DNA of 64,000 bases, from positions 111,591-175,590 of the forward strand of contig JAPKHC010000005.1 in assembly GCA_026647215.1 (NCBI GenBank). Reading direction: 5' to 3'. The notes under the pieces are model-generated. The model ran no database searches. It worked only from the letters and a program-made list of their open reading frames with translations, and was not told where the DNA came from. Shown here one piece after another: positions 33,890-42,176 of this stretch (the first letter of the stretch is position 1; each line of letters begins with the position of its first letter). The translations under genes and the position numbers were made by a program. The stretch is from F1-120-MAGs118 sp013360535 (GTDB lineage Bacteria; Planctomycetota; UBA1135; GCA-002686595).

Positions 33890-34665
33890 TCTCCAAGCAG
33901 AAGAAGGTGCTGTACGGAGCAGCGCTCGCGATCTCGTCGGGCCTGTTTGCGAACGAGGTCGTCAACGCGACCCAGCGCGAAGAGCCGCCCGAGCCGATCG
34001 AGCGCCCCGCGGAGGCGGAATGGAACGAGAGCGCGGCGCCGCAGGCGACTCCGACGCCGACGACGCCCGCGAGCACGACCGACGCAGGCACGGGCGACGC
34101 GACCGCGAGGCACGAGGCACCTCTTCAGACGGACCCCCTCGCTGCGCTCGAGGCCGCGCTCTCGAAGCTCGGTGGCGAGGACGCTTCGAAGGCTGACGAA
34201 GGCGACACCGAAGCCCCGCGCCCGCGGCGCAAGCGACCGCAGCCGGAGAGCAGCACGGCGAACGAGGAAACCCCGCTGCCCACGCCGCGCATCTCCGCCA
34301 CGGCGCGCGCCGAGCGCCGCGAGCGCCTCGACGGGCTGTTCGAGAAGGAACCGCTGTCGGGCGTCGTCAGCGGCCCGAACGGCACGCTCGCCTTGGTCGG
34401 CGGCCGCACGGTGCGCGCCGGCGACCTGCTCGGCGATGGCGAGTCGCGCGTGCTCGAGTGCACGGCCGCGGGACTCCGCGTCGACTTCGAAGGTGAGCCC
34501 GCGTGGATCCCGCTCCCCGGCTTGCGCGCCCAGACGAAAACGGCGCCGACCCAAGGAGCCGCGGCCGCAGCGACTCCGGCTCCCGTCGCACGCAACGTGT
34601 CGCAGGAGACGGGCACGGGCGCGAGTCCGGCCGTCGCGAGCGGCAGCCAGGGAGGCCAGCCGTGA
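33886..34665 (+). CDS. PilP/GspC-like protein
   Basis: 259 residues from GTG. An N-terminal hydrophobic segment (VLYGAALAISSGLFA) anchors it; a Pro/Ala/Glu linker and a small HR-type domain (LSGVVSGPNGTLALVGGRTVRAGDLLGDG...VECTAAGLRVDFEG in outline, residues 150-215) follow, as in PilP and GspC, where this domain touches the secretin. The C-terminus is low-complexity Ala/Thr/Gly. It overlaps the secretin gene by GTGA. Confidence 0.75.
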   Translation: MISKQKKVLYGAALAISSGLFANEVVNATQREEPPEPIERPAEAEWNESAAPQATPTPTTPASTTDAGTGDATARHEAPLQTDPLAALEAALSKLGGEDASKADEGDTEAPRPRRKRPQPESSTANEETPLPTPRISATARAERRERLDGLFEKEPLSGVVSGPNGTLALVGGRTVRAGDLLGDGESRVLECTAAGLRVDFEGEPAWIPLPGLRAQTKTAPTQGAAAAATPAPVARNVSQETGTGASPAVASGSQGGQP

Positions 34666-35480
34666 GCGCCCGCCCGATCTCGCTCGCCGCGCTCGCGCTC
34701 GCGCTCGGCTCGTGCCAGGCGCTTGCACCGACGATTCCCGAGCGTCAGGGCCTGCCGGGTCCGTCGCCGGAAGAGATCCAGCTCTCGCTGATCGAGAAGT
34801 ACGCGGCGGAGCTCGCGGCCAACGCGCCGGCGCGACCCGAGACGGGCCTGGAGCCCGAGACGTACACGCGTCCCCACGTCGGGAACGACGAGCCGCTGCA
34901 GGTCGAGTTCCGCGACGCGCCGCTCGGACAGGTCGTGCAGTTCCTCGCGGACAAGGCCGGCCTCAACCTGCAACTGGGCCCGATGCCCGACCGGCGCGTC
35001 GACGTGTCGTTCAAGAGCATCACGCTCGACGCCGCGCTGCACTCGGTGCTCGAGCGCAACGAGTGCCGCCTCGTCGAGTCGCCGCCGGGTGTGTACTGGG
35101 TCGAGGACCTCGATGGCAGCGCCGGCGCCGTGCGGACGTTCCGCCCGCGCTCGGCGAGCGCCACCGTGATCGCCGAGAACGTGCGCGCGCTCGTCGCTGC
35201 GTCGACCACGGTCGTGATCGAGCCCTCGCAGAACCTGATCGTGGTGCGTGGCTCGCGCGACGACATCGCGATCGTGCGCGACTACCTCGCCAGGGCCGAC
35301 ACGGCCCAGCGTCAGGTGCTGATCGAGGTGCGCGTGCTCGAGGTCACGCTCGGCGACAACTTCCAGCTCGGCATCACGCACGACATCGCGGGTTCGCTCG
35401 ACGGCCACCTGTTCGGCCTGATGCAGGACCTGAGCACCGCCGAGACGTCGACTCGACCATCAACGCGATCCGGCGCCTGA
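34662..35480 (+). CDS. pilQ: Secretin (PilQ/GspD), N-terminal part; frame broken
   Basis: From GTG with GGAGG upstream. A lipobox (LALALGSC) suggests a lipidated secretin. Residues 75-130 (LQVEFRDAPLGQVVQFLADKAGLNL) are the STN/secretin_N entry domain; 165-250 (VVIEPSQNLIVVRGSRDDI, VLIEVRVLEVTLGD) lead to the beta-barrel gate. Around 35441 the frame leaves the secretin sequence and reads nonsense to a stop at 35480. The barrel continues in another frame, so this is either a sequencing or assembly error or a real lesion. The neighbouring operon genes are intact. Confidence 0.85.
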   Translation: MSARPISLAALALALGSCQALAPTIPERQGLPGPSPEEIQLSLIEKYAAELAANAPARPETGLEPETYTRPHVGNDEPLQVEFRDAPLGQVVQFLADKAGLNLQLGPMPDRRVDVSFKSITLDAALHSVLERNECRLVESPPGVYWVEDLDGSAGAVRTFRPRSASATVIAENVRALVAASTTVVIEPSQNLIVVRGSRDDIAIVRDYLARADTAQRQVLIEVRVLEVTLGDNFQLGITHDIAGSLDGHLFGLMQDLSTAETSTRPSTRSGA

Positions 35481-36067
35481 CGGGCACGGACCTCGTCAGC
35501 TCGCCGCGCGTGCTCGCGCTGACGGGCACCGAGGCCTCGATCGACGTGATCCGCGAGGTGCCGTACGTCAACGTCACGAGCACGCAGACCGCGAACGGCA
35601 CCGGGCAGGGCACGAGCGTGCTCCAGCAGGTCGAGTTCAAGGAAGCGGGCATGAAGCTCAAGGTCACGCCGACGATCCAGGACGACGGTTCGGTGCGGAT
35701 CGTGATCGACCAGGAACTGAGCGAGGTGATCGACACCTTCAACCAGATCCCGGTGATCGACCGGCGCTCGCTCAAGTCGAACTTCCTCGTGCAGGACCGC
35801 TCGACGGTCGTGCTCGGCGGCCTGATGCAGGACAAGCGCTCGCAGGTCGACCGCGGCACGCCGGGGCTGATGGACATCCCGATCCTCGGTCGCCTGTTCC
35901 GCAGCGACAACGACACCGCCGACAAGCGCGAGCTGCTCGTGTTCCTGACGCCGCGCATCGTGCAGCCCGAGGAGGCCGCGCTGCTCAACGGCATCCTCAA
36001 GCGCGAGTACTCCGAGCGCATCTCCGAGACCGGCGTGCGCTCGCACGCGCAACGCGACGAGAGATGA
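35441..36067 (+). CDS. pilQ: Secretin (PilQ/GspD), C-terminal barrel part
   Basis: Resumes in a different frame at VDSTINAIRRLTGTDLVSSPRVLALTG. It contains all the signature parts of the secretin domain: LVSSPRVLALTGTEASI, VEFKEAGMKLKVTPTI, STVVLGGLMQD, TPGLMDIPILGRLFRS and ELLVFLTPRIV. No start codon is available at its 5' end, so it is the downstream half of a single gene. Compared with typical secretins roughly 20-40 residues of the loop between the halves appear to be missing, so the break may be a small deletion, not just one base. Confidence 0.85.
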   Translation, partial: RDVDSTINAIRRLTGTDLVSSPRVLALTGTEASIDVIREVPYVNVTSTQTANGTGQGTSVLQQVEFKEAGMKLKVTPTIQDDGSVRIVIDQELSEVIDTFNQIPVIDRRSLKSNFLVQDRSTVVLGGLMQDKRSQVDRGTPGLMDIPILGRLFRSDNDTADKRELLVFLTPRIVQPEEAALLNGILKREYSERISETGVRSHAQRDER

Positions 36068-37743
36068 GCCAGCCGACGACGAAAGCCCGGCTCGGCGATC
36101 GGCTGCTCGAACGCGGCCTGATCACCGCCAACCAGCTCGGGGTCGCGCTCTCCGAACAGAAGCGCGCCTACCGACCGCTGGGCCAGATCCTCGTCGGACT
36201 GGGCTTCGTGCGCGTCGAGATGATCGCGGAGCTGGTCGCCGAGGACCTCGGCGTCCCGTTCCTGCGTGCTTCGCAGGTCGAGCCCGACCCGCTCGTGCTC
36301 GCGTCGATCGACCGCGACTTCGTGCAGTCGACGGGCGCCTTCCCGATCCGCCTCGAGGGCGACCAGCTCCTCGTCGCGATGCTCGACCCCGACAGCCCCG
36401 AGCGGCTCTCGGGCGTGCGCAGCCGTTTCCCCTACCCGCTCAAGCTCGCGATCACGACCGAGGCGGACCTCGCGGCGCTGATGCGCAAGCACCTGCCCGA
36501 GCTCGAGGGCCAGGTCGCGAAGGTGTTCGACGCGCTGGAGATCTCCGCCGGCGCGCTCGACGACGAATTCCCCGTCGAGAACGTCACGCTGGCGATGCTC
36601 ATCGACGGCGTGCACCGCGGGGCGACGGACATCCACGTCGAGCCGGAGGAGAAGGTGACGCGCGTGCGGTACCGCATCGACGGCATCCTGCAGCAGGGCG
36701 AGAACCTGCCGCGCCCGGTGACCGACGCGATCATCAGCCGCATCAAGATCCTCGCGAGCCTCGACATCTCCGAGCGCCGCCGCCCGCAGGACGGACGCCT
36801 GCGCGTGCGCGTCGACGAGCGCAACGTCGACATGCGCGTCTCGATCATGCCTTCCGCCGACGGCGAGAACGTCGTGCTGCGCATCCTCGACCGCGGGGCC
36901 GTGGCGCTGCGGCTCGCGGAGCTCGGCATCGCGCCGCGGGTGCTCACGCTCCTGCGCAAGGTGCAGGAGCGGCCGCACGGCCTGTTCCTCGTCACCGGGC
37001 CGACAGGCTCGGGCAAGACGACGACCCTGTACTCGATGCTGGCCGAGATGGACGCGGTGCACGACAACATCGCGACCATCGAGGACCCCGTCGAATACCG
37101 CCTGCCGCTGGTGCGCCAGTCGCAGGTCGACCCGTCGATCGGCTTCGGCTTCCAGGAAGGCCTGCGCTCGCTCCTGCGACAGGACCCCGACGTGATCCTC
37201 GTCGGCGAGATCCGCGACAAGGAAACGGCGGAGATGGCGATCAAGGCCTCGATGACGGGCCACCTCGTGTTCTCCACGCTGCACACCAACTCCGCCATCG
37301 GCGCCATCCCGCGCCTGATCGACCTCGGCGTCGATCCGTTCCTCGTCGAGGACTCGCTGATCGGCGTGCTCGCGCAGCGGCTCGTGCGCACGGTGTGCGT
37401 CGGCTGCGCGCAAGCCGTGCTCCCCACGCCGGAGGAGCTGATCTGGCTGGAAGGCCGCGCGGGCAACCTGCGTCGCGGCACCGGCTGCTCCCGCTGCCGT
37501 GGCTCGGGCTATTCCGGGCGTTCGGCGCTGAGTGAGCTGTTCCTGCCCGACGACGGAATGGCGCAGCTCCTGCGCTCGGGCAAGGACCTGATCGCGCTGC
37601 GCGAGCACGCGCTCGCGAGCGGCTTCGTCGACCTGCTCGAGGACGGTCGCGAGAAGGTGCGGGCCGGCGTGACGACCGTCGACGAGGTCGAGCGCATCCA
37701 CCGGAGCCACAGGCTCAGCAAGGAAGAACGTGCCCACGTTTGA
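36064..37743 (+). CDS. pilB: PilB/GspE assembly ATPase with MshEN domain
   Basis: 559 residues; ATGA overlap with the secretin. The N-terminal MshEN domain carries the c-di-GMP-binding pattern RLGDRLLERGLITANQLGVAL, followed by LGQILVGLG. The ATPase core has Walker A GPTGSGKTTT (about 311-320), a Walker B region LRQDPDVILVGEIRD (about 372-386), the His-box region TGHLVFSTLHTN and a zinc clamp of four Cys (CVGC, about 446, and CSRC, about 476). It powers fibre extension. c-di-GMP control is an inference from the intact MshEN motif. Confidence 0.95.
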   Translation: MSQPTTKARLGDRLLERGLITANQLGVALSEQKRAYRPLGQILVGLGFVRVEMIAELVAEDLGVPFLRASQVEPDPLVLASIDRDFVQSTGAFPIRLEGDQLLVAMLDPDSPERLSGVRSRFPYPLKLAITTEADLAALMRKHLPELEGQVAKVFDALEISAGALDDEFPVENVTLAMLIDGVHRGATDIHVEPEEKVTRVRYRIDGILQQGENLPRPVTDAIISRIKILASLDISERRRPQDGRLRVRVDERNVDMRVSIMPSADGENVVLRILDRGAVALRLAELGIAPRVLTLLRKVQERPHGLFLVTGPTGSGKTTTLYSMLAEMDAVHDNIATIEDPVEYRLPLVRQSQVDPSIGFGFQEGLRSLLRQDPDVILVGEIRDKETAEMAIKASMTGHLVFSTLHTNSAIGAIPRLIDLGVDPFLVEDSLIGVLAQRLVRTVCVGCAQAVLPTPEELIWLEGRAGNLRRGTGCSRCRGSGYSGRSALSELFLPDDGMAQLLRSGKDLIALREHALASGFVDLLEDGREKVRAGVTTVDEVERIHRSHRLSKEERAHV

Positions 37744-38926
37744 GTACTCCGCGATCGGCGCCGACGGCGCGCTGGTCGTCGGCCGGGCGAACGCGCGCGA
37801 CGAGCTCGAGCTCGACCGCGAGCTCGAGGCGCGCGGTGCCACGCTCGCGAGCGCGAAGCCCGTGCGCAGCGCGCAGGGTCCCGTCAGCGGGCGCCTCAGC
37901 CACGTCGACCTGATCGCGCTGACGACGCAGCTCGCGACGATCAGTGGCGCCGGCGTGCACATCGTCGAGGGCCTCGAAGGCATCTCGAAGCGCATGACCC
38001 GCGTCGCGAGTCGCGCCGTGCTCGAGGACGTCGTCAAGCACCTGCGCTCGGGCCTGATGCTCTCCGAGGCGCTCGACCGCCATCCGCGTTCGTTCCCCGA
38101 CATCTACCGCGCGTCGCTGCGCGCCGGCGAGGCCTCGGGCTCGATCGACAAGGTGCTGCTGCGGCTCGCGAAGTACCTCGAATGGTCGCGCGGCATCCGC
38201 GGCATGGCGATCCAGGCCCTGATCTACCCGTCGATCCTGATGCTCTCGCTCGTCGGGCTGGTGGCGCTGCTCCTGTATTTCGTGCTGCCGCGCCTGCTGA
38301 CGCTCTTCCCCGGCGGTCCCGAGGACCTGCCGGACGAGACACGCGCGGTGATGGCCGTGTCGAGCTTCGTCGTCGGCAACGCGCTCTGGCTCGGCCTCGC
38401 GGCCGGCGCCGGCATCGCGAGCTTCCTCGCCGCGCGGCGCACGCCGACGGGACGCGAGCGCATCGACGCCTTCGTGCTGCGCCTGCCGGGATTCGGCAAG
38501 GTCGCGCGCCAGCTCGCGACGTCGCGCTTCTCGGCCACCGCGGGCCTGCTGCAGTCGGCGGGTTGCGACGTGTTCACCGTGCTGCACGTCGCTGGCTCGA
38601 CCTGCGGCAACGCCTCGATGGGCGCGGCCTTCGAGCGCGTGTGCGAGCGCGTCCGCCGCGGCCAGACGATCACGCAGGCGCTCGAGCACGAGCCGGGCAT
38701 GGACCCGATGCTCGTGCAGATGGTCGCCGTCGGCGAGAAGTCCGGCGAGCTCGACCACTGCCTCGAGCGCCTCGCGGCCTACTACGACGAGGAAGTGCCG
38801 CGCATCGTGCGACGTTTCCTCGCGCTGCTCGAACCCACGCTGCTGGTGGGAGCCGGAGTCATCGTCGGCTTCATCCTGCTCGCGGCGCTCGCCCCGATCT
38901 TCAAGCTCTACGAGACCCTCGGATGA
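37730..38926 (+). CDS. pilC: PilC/GspF inner-membrane platform protein
   Basis: 398 residues from GTG, overlapping pilB by 14 bases. Two T2SSF domains: residues 65-190 (LTTQLATISGAGVHIVEGLEG, FPDIYRASLRAGEASGSIDKVL) and 265-390 (FSATAGLLQSAGCDVFTVL, MVAVGEKSGELDHCLERLA). Membrane spans about 165-190, 215-235 and 365-390. It holds the rotating platform driven by PilB. Confidence 0.95.
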   Translation: MPTFEYSAIGADGALVVGRANARDELELDRELEARGATLASAKPVRSAQGPVSGRLSHVDLIALTTQLATISGAGVHIVEGLEGISKRMTRVASRAVLEDVVKHLRSGLMLSEALDRHPRSFPDIYRASLRAGEASGSIDKVLLRLAKYLEWSRGIRGMAIQALIYPSILMLSLVGLVALLLYFVLPRLLTLFPGGPEDLPDETRAVMAVSSFVVGNALWLGLAAGAGIASFLAARRTPTGRERIDAFVLRLPGFGKVARQLATSRFSATAGLLQSAGCDVFTVLHVAGSTCGNASMGAAFERVCERVRRGQTITQALEHEPGMDPMLVQMVAVGEKSGELDHCLERLAAYYDEEVPRIVRRFLALLEPTLLVGAGVIVGFILLAALAPIFKLYETLG

Positions 38927-39798
38927 AGACCCACCACGGATTCCTCGCGCTGCGCACGTCGCTGCGCCGCGGCTTCACGCTGATCGAGCTGGTGATCGCG
39001 ATCTCGATCGTGGCCGTGCTCGCCGGCGCCGCGATTCCCGTCACGGCGAAGGTGCTCACCTACAAGGCGCGCAAGGCGACGCGCGAGGAACTGCAGGTGC
39101 TCGGCGATGCCGCGCTCGAGCACTTCCGCGACACGCGCACGATCCCGACCACGGTCTCGAGCCTGATGGTCGACTCCAACGTCGCGGGCTGGAGCGGCCC
39201 GTACCTCGGCGGCGCCGTCACCGATCAGCTGACCGGCACGAGCGGCTTCGAGGTCGACGCCTGGTCGCGCAGCTACCGCTTCACGGTCTCGGGCGACCAG
39301 CTCACGATCGCGAGCCGGGCCGAGGACGCGACGTTCGGCAACACCGACGACATCTCGATCGTGGTCGACGTCGGCGTCGCGCGCCGCGAGGAGACGGTGG
39401 CCGAGCTCAAGCTGCTCAACCAGTCCATCAACGCCTACAACGCCACGTACCTCGCCACGGCGCCGCTCTCGATGGTCTGGTCGACGGCCTACTCGACGCT
39501 CGTGACCCGCGGCTTCCTTCCGACCTACACCGGCTACCTGACCGATGGCTGGGGACAGGCTTACGTCCCCGTAGGCACCGGCAGCCCTCTGGTCGAGCTG
39601 ACCTCGACGAACCTTGCCCAGAGCCAGGCCGGGAACGGCAACGGCAACGGCAACGGGAATGCCAACGGCAACGGCAATGGCAACGGCAACGGCAACGGGA
39701 ATGCCAACGGAAACGGCAAGAACAACGGAAAGGCCAACGGGAAGGGCAAGGGCAAGGGCAACGGGAAGGGCAAGGGCAAGGGCAACGGGAAGAACTAG
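38923..39798 (+). CDS. Prepilin-like protein with Gly-Asn/Gly-Lys tail
   Basis: 291 residues; ATGA overlap with pilC. RRGFTLIELVIAISIVAVLAGAAIP is a clear prepilin site. The globular part (residues 45-225) shows the GspG-like pattern with THLGGAV-type loops and two repeats of GYLTDGWGQAY-like turns. The last 55 residues consist almost only of Gly, Asn, Lys and a few Ala, encoded by tandem hexanucleotides, and carry a strong positive charge at the end. Such a tail is not part of known pilins and could bind DNA, polysaccharide or mineral; that is speculation. Confidence 0.88.
   Translation: MKTHHGFLALRTSLRRGFTLIELVIAISIVAVLAGAAIPVTAKVLTYKARKATREELQVLGDAALEHFRDTRTIPTTVSSLMVDSNVAGWSGPYLGGAVTDQLTGTSGFEVDAWSRSYRFTVSGDQLTIASRAEDATFGNTDDISIVVDVGVARREETVAELKLLNQSINAYNATYLATAPLSMVWSTAYSTLVTRGFLPTYTGYLTDGWGQAYVPVGTGSPLVELTSTNLAQSQAGNGNGNGNGNANGNGNGNGNGNGNANGNGKNNGKANGKGKGKGNGKGKGKGNGKN
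39631..39795 (+). repeat. Tandem hexanucleotide array GGNAAN in pilin gene
   Basis: About 27 in-frame units, mostly GGCAAC or GGGAAC, later GGGAAG and GGCAAG, code for the Gly-Asn then Gly-Lys tail. Because the unit is six bases, changes in copy number keep the frame and would lengthen or shorten the tail. Confidence 0.92.
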
Positions 39799-39943
39799 GC
39801 CCAGCCTGGCACATCCTTCCGTTCGCTGCTGAGCGCGTCGCCGGGCCATGGGCCGATTTTCGAATCGGGTCTCAAGTCCCGTCGAGCGCTCCGCCGATCC
39901 TTCACGAGCACCGTCCCCTACGTCCCCCCAAGGATCCCCCCTC

Positions 39944-40519
39944 ATGAACTGCAACGCCCGGAATCACTCGCGCCGGACTGCCGGCTTCTCGCTGCTCGAA
40001 ATCGTCATCGCCCTCGCCGTCATCGCCATGATCGTCGGCGTCGTCGCCGTGCGCTCGGGCGGCGTCATGAACAAGGGCAAGGCCACGCGCGTGATCCAGC
40101 TCGTCGACACGCTGAAGAAGGGCGCCGCGCAGTACCACACGGACACGAACCAGATGCCGTGGGAGCACATGAACGGCTCCGCGGCGAACCGCAAGCTCTC
40201 GGGCACGCAGACCATCGCCGGTTGGCAGGGTCCCTACATCGAGTCGCCGCTGACGTCCGGGATGCACCCCGCGAGCGGGACGCTGCACATGTACAACACG
40301 TCGGTCGTCAACGGGAACACCGGCTTCGACACCGACTCCGACGGCACGCTCGACGTGACGGACAGCTGCTGCACGCTGTGGCTCGACAACATGACGCAGC
40401 AGGATGCCCAGGCCGTCGACAACGCCTTCGACAAGGGCCTCTCCGGCAACTGGTACGACGGCGGGCGCGTCAAGTGGAACTCGACCACGCGCCAGTGCTG
40501 GGTGCTCGTCTACTGGTGA
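39944..40519 (+). CDS. Prepilin-like protein
   Basis: 191 residues from ATG with AAGGA upstream. TAGFSLLEIVIALAVIAMIVGVVAV is the prepilin helix with Glu+5. The rest (TLKKGAAQYHTDTNQMPWEH, GWQGPYIESPLTSG, DSCCTLWLDNM) is a pseudopilin-like fold with a vicinal Cys pair and an Asp-rich stretch (DTDSDGTLDVTD) that could bind calcium. A longer start at 39848 exists, but its extra residues are not protein-like. It closes the pilus locus and may be the major subunit, since it has its own upstream region of 145 bases. Confidence 0.88.
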   Translation: MNCNARNHSRRTAGFSLLEIVIALAVIAMIVGVVAVRSGGVMNKGKATRVIQLVDTLKKGAAQYHTDTNQMPWEHMNGSAANRKLSGTQTIAGWQGPYIESPLTSGMHPASGTLHMYNTSVVNGNTGFDTDSDGTLDVTDSCCTLWLDNMTQQDAQAVDNAFDKGLSGNWYDGGRVKWNSTTRQCWVLVYW

Positions 40520-40544
40520 TCCGGGCGGGACAGAACTCCGCCGA

Positions 40545-40576
40545 GGAGCCGGTCGCACGCGAGTGTGGCCGGCTCC
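40545..40576 (+). terminator. Hairpin after the pilus locus
   Basis: GGAGCCGG (40545-40552) pairs with CCGGCTCC (40569-40576), with a short inner CAC/GTG stem. It starts 25 bases after the pilin stop. There is no real T-run, only CTTT eight bases later. Confidence 0.45.
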
Positions 40577-40706
40577 CGGCGCTTTGGGAACACCGGCGCA
40601 AGCCGCGGTCCACGAATGAGATGACCTGCCTTGCCTTGCCGGAATCTTGCGGCCGCTTTCGGGCTCGAGCGTTGCCGGCCGCGAGGCGACCTGCGACGCT
40701 CCGCGC

Positions 40707-40985
40707 GTGATCCACGTCCACCTCACGCGCCACCTGTTCGCGTTCTTCCCCCAGCTCGAGGGGCGCGCGCTCGAGGTCGACGCGACGAGCGTGGCGGGAG
40801 CCGTGGCCGAGCTGGAGAAGCTCGCTCCCGGCATCGGTTTCTACATCTGTGACGAGCGGGGTCGCCTGCGCCCGCACGTCAACGTCTTCATCGGCAACGC
40901 GATGGTCAAGGACCGCCGCACGCTCTCCGACGCGATTGCCCCTGGGGACAAGCTCTCGATCCTGCAGGCGTTGAGCGGAGGCTAG
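40707..40985 (+). CDS. MoaD/ThiS-family ubiquitin-like protein
   Basis: 92 residues from GTG, the usual MoaD length; an earlier start at 40647 adds unrelated residues. The beta-grasp pattern ends in LQALSGG, and the terminal Gly-Gly is the site that becomes adenylated and thiocarboxylated as a sulfur carrier. No moaE, moeB, thiG or other sulfur-carrier partner is nearby; instead it is two bases upstream of a BNR-propeller gene, a pairing found in other genomes. It probably delivers sulfur to an unknown acceptor. Confidence 0.85.
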   Translation: MIHVHLTRHLFAFFPQLEGRALEVDATSVAGAVAELEKLAPGIGFYICDERGRLRPHVNVFIGNAMVKDRRTLSDAIAPGDKLSILQALSGG

Positions 40986-40987
40986 CG

Positions 40988-42160
40988 ATGACGACGGTCT
41001 GGGTTGCGACGCGCAAGGGCACGTTCCGGGTCGAGAAGCAGGGCGGCAAGTGGACGGCGAAGCTCGCCGGCCACGCCGGCACCGGCGTCAACTACGTCGC
41101 ACGCGATCCGGGCTCGGGCCGCCTGTGGGCGCTGCTCGGCCACGGCCACTGGGGCGCCAAGCTCTCGGTCTCCGACGACGGTGGCACGACCTGGCGCGAC
41201 AACGCCGCGCAGGTGAAGTTCCCCGACGGCGCGCGCTACTTCGGGCAGGACATGTTCGAGGATTCCTCGAGCGATTTTGGCGTCGGCTGGCGCAACGTGA
41301 CGCGCAAGGCGACGCTGCAGAAGCTGTGGACGATCGCCTTCGGCGGCGACGGCACGATCTGGATCGGCACGATCCCTGGCGGCCTGTTCTCCAGCCGCGA
41401 CGGCGGCGCTTCGTTCGAGCTGAACCGCCCGCTGTGGAACCACGAGTCGCGCGGCGGCGACCTGTTCAACGGCGAAGGCACCGGCGAGACCAAGTGGTTC
41501 GGCACGCCGGCTTCCGAAGGTGGCGAGTTCGCGCCCGGCATCCACTCGGTCGTGGTCGACCCGCGCGATCCGCGCCGCGTGCTGATCGCGATCTCGACCG
41601 CGGGCGTGCTCGAGACGCGCGACGGCGGCGAGACGTGGCGCAGCCGCAACCGCGGCATGACCATGGACCACAACCCCGACCCGGAGGCCGAGTGGGGCCA
41701 CGACCCGCACATCATCGACCTGTGCGGCTCCAACCCCGACCACGTCTGGCAACAGAACCACACCGGCGTCTTCTACAGCTCCAACGGCGCCGAGCTCTGG
41801 CGCAAGGTGAGCGTGCCCGAAGTCGGCGTGCACTTTGGCTTCCCCGTCAGCGCCGATGACAAGGACGGCCGTGTCGCCTGGCTCGTCCCCGGCCGCGCCG
41901 ACAACCAGCGCACGGCCATCGACGGCGGCCTGTTCGTCGCCCGCACCGACGACGGCGGCGCCACCTGGCGCCAGCTCCGCAAGGGCCTCCCGCAGGAGTG
42001 CGCCTGGGACATCGTCTACCGCCACGCGCTCGACAACCGCGACGGCCTCGTCGTCTTCGGGTCGACCACCGGCAACCTCTACCTGAGCGAGGACCGCGGC
42101 GAGACCTGGACCACCGTCAGCCACAACCTCCCGCCGATCTACTCGGTGCGGTTCGGCTGA
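40988..42160 (+). CDS. BNR-repeat (sialidase-like) beta-propeller protein
   Basis: 390 residues, no signal peptide, so likely cytoplasmic. Five Asp-box repeats are visible: SDDGGTTW, SRDGGASF, TRDGGETW, TDDGGATW and SEDRGETW. The sialidase catalytic Arg triad and Tyr/Glu pair cannot be identified, so it is probably not a sialidase, although automated annotation often says so. Co-transcribed with the MoaD/ThiS gene (gap two bases), which implies a joint function. Confidence 0.85.
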   Translation: MTTVWVATRKGTFRVEKQGGKWTAKLAGHAGTGVNYVARDPGSGRLWALLGHGHWGAKLSVSDDGGTTWRDNAAQVKFPDGARYFGQDMFEDSSSDFGVGWRNVTRKATLQKLWTIAFGGDGTIWIGTIPGGLFSSRDGGASFELNRPLWNHESRGGDLFNGEGTGETKWFGTPASEGGEFAPGIHSVVVDPRDPRRVLIAISTAGVLETRDGGETWRSRNRGMTMDHNPDPEAEWGHDPHIIDLCGSNPDHVWQQNHTGVFYSSNGAELWRKVSVPEVGVHFGFPVSADDKDGRVAWLVPGRADNQRTAIDGGLFVARTDDGGATWRQLRKGLPQECAWDIVYRHALDNRDGLVVFGSTTGNLYLSEDRGETWTTVSHNLPPIYSVRFG

Positions 42161-42176
42161 CGGCGGCCGCAGGCAT

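Noticed and set aside
35441..35480. Programmed frameshift in the secretin gene
   Set aside because: No slippery heptamer or stimulatory structure was seen, and residues appear to be missing; damage or error is more likely.
39631..39795. CRISPR-like array
   Set aside because: The units are six bases, in frame with a pilin gene, with no spacers.
40988..42160. Calling the BNR propeller a sialidase
   Set aside because: Asp boxes alone do not show sialidase activity; the catalytic Arg triad and nucleophile could not be found, and there is no signal peptide.
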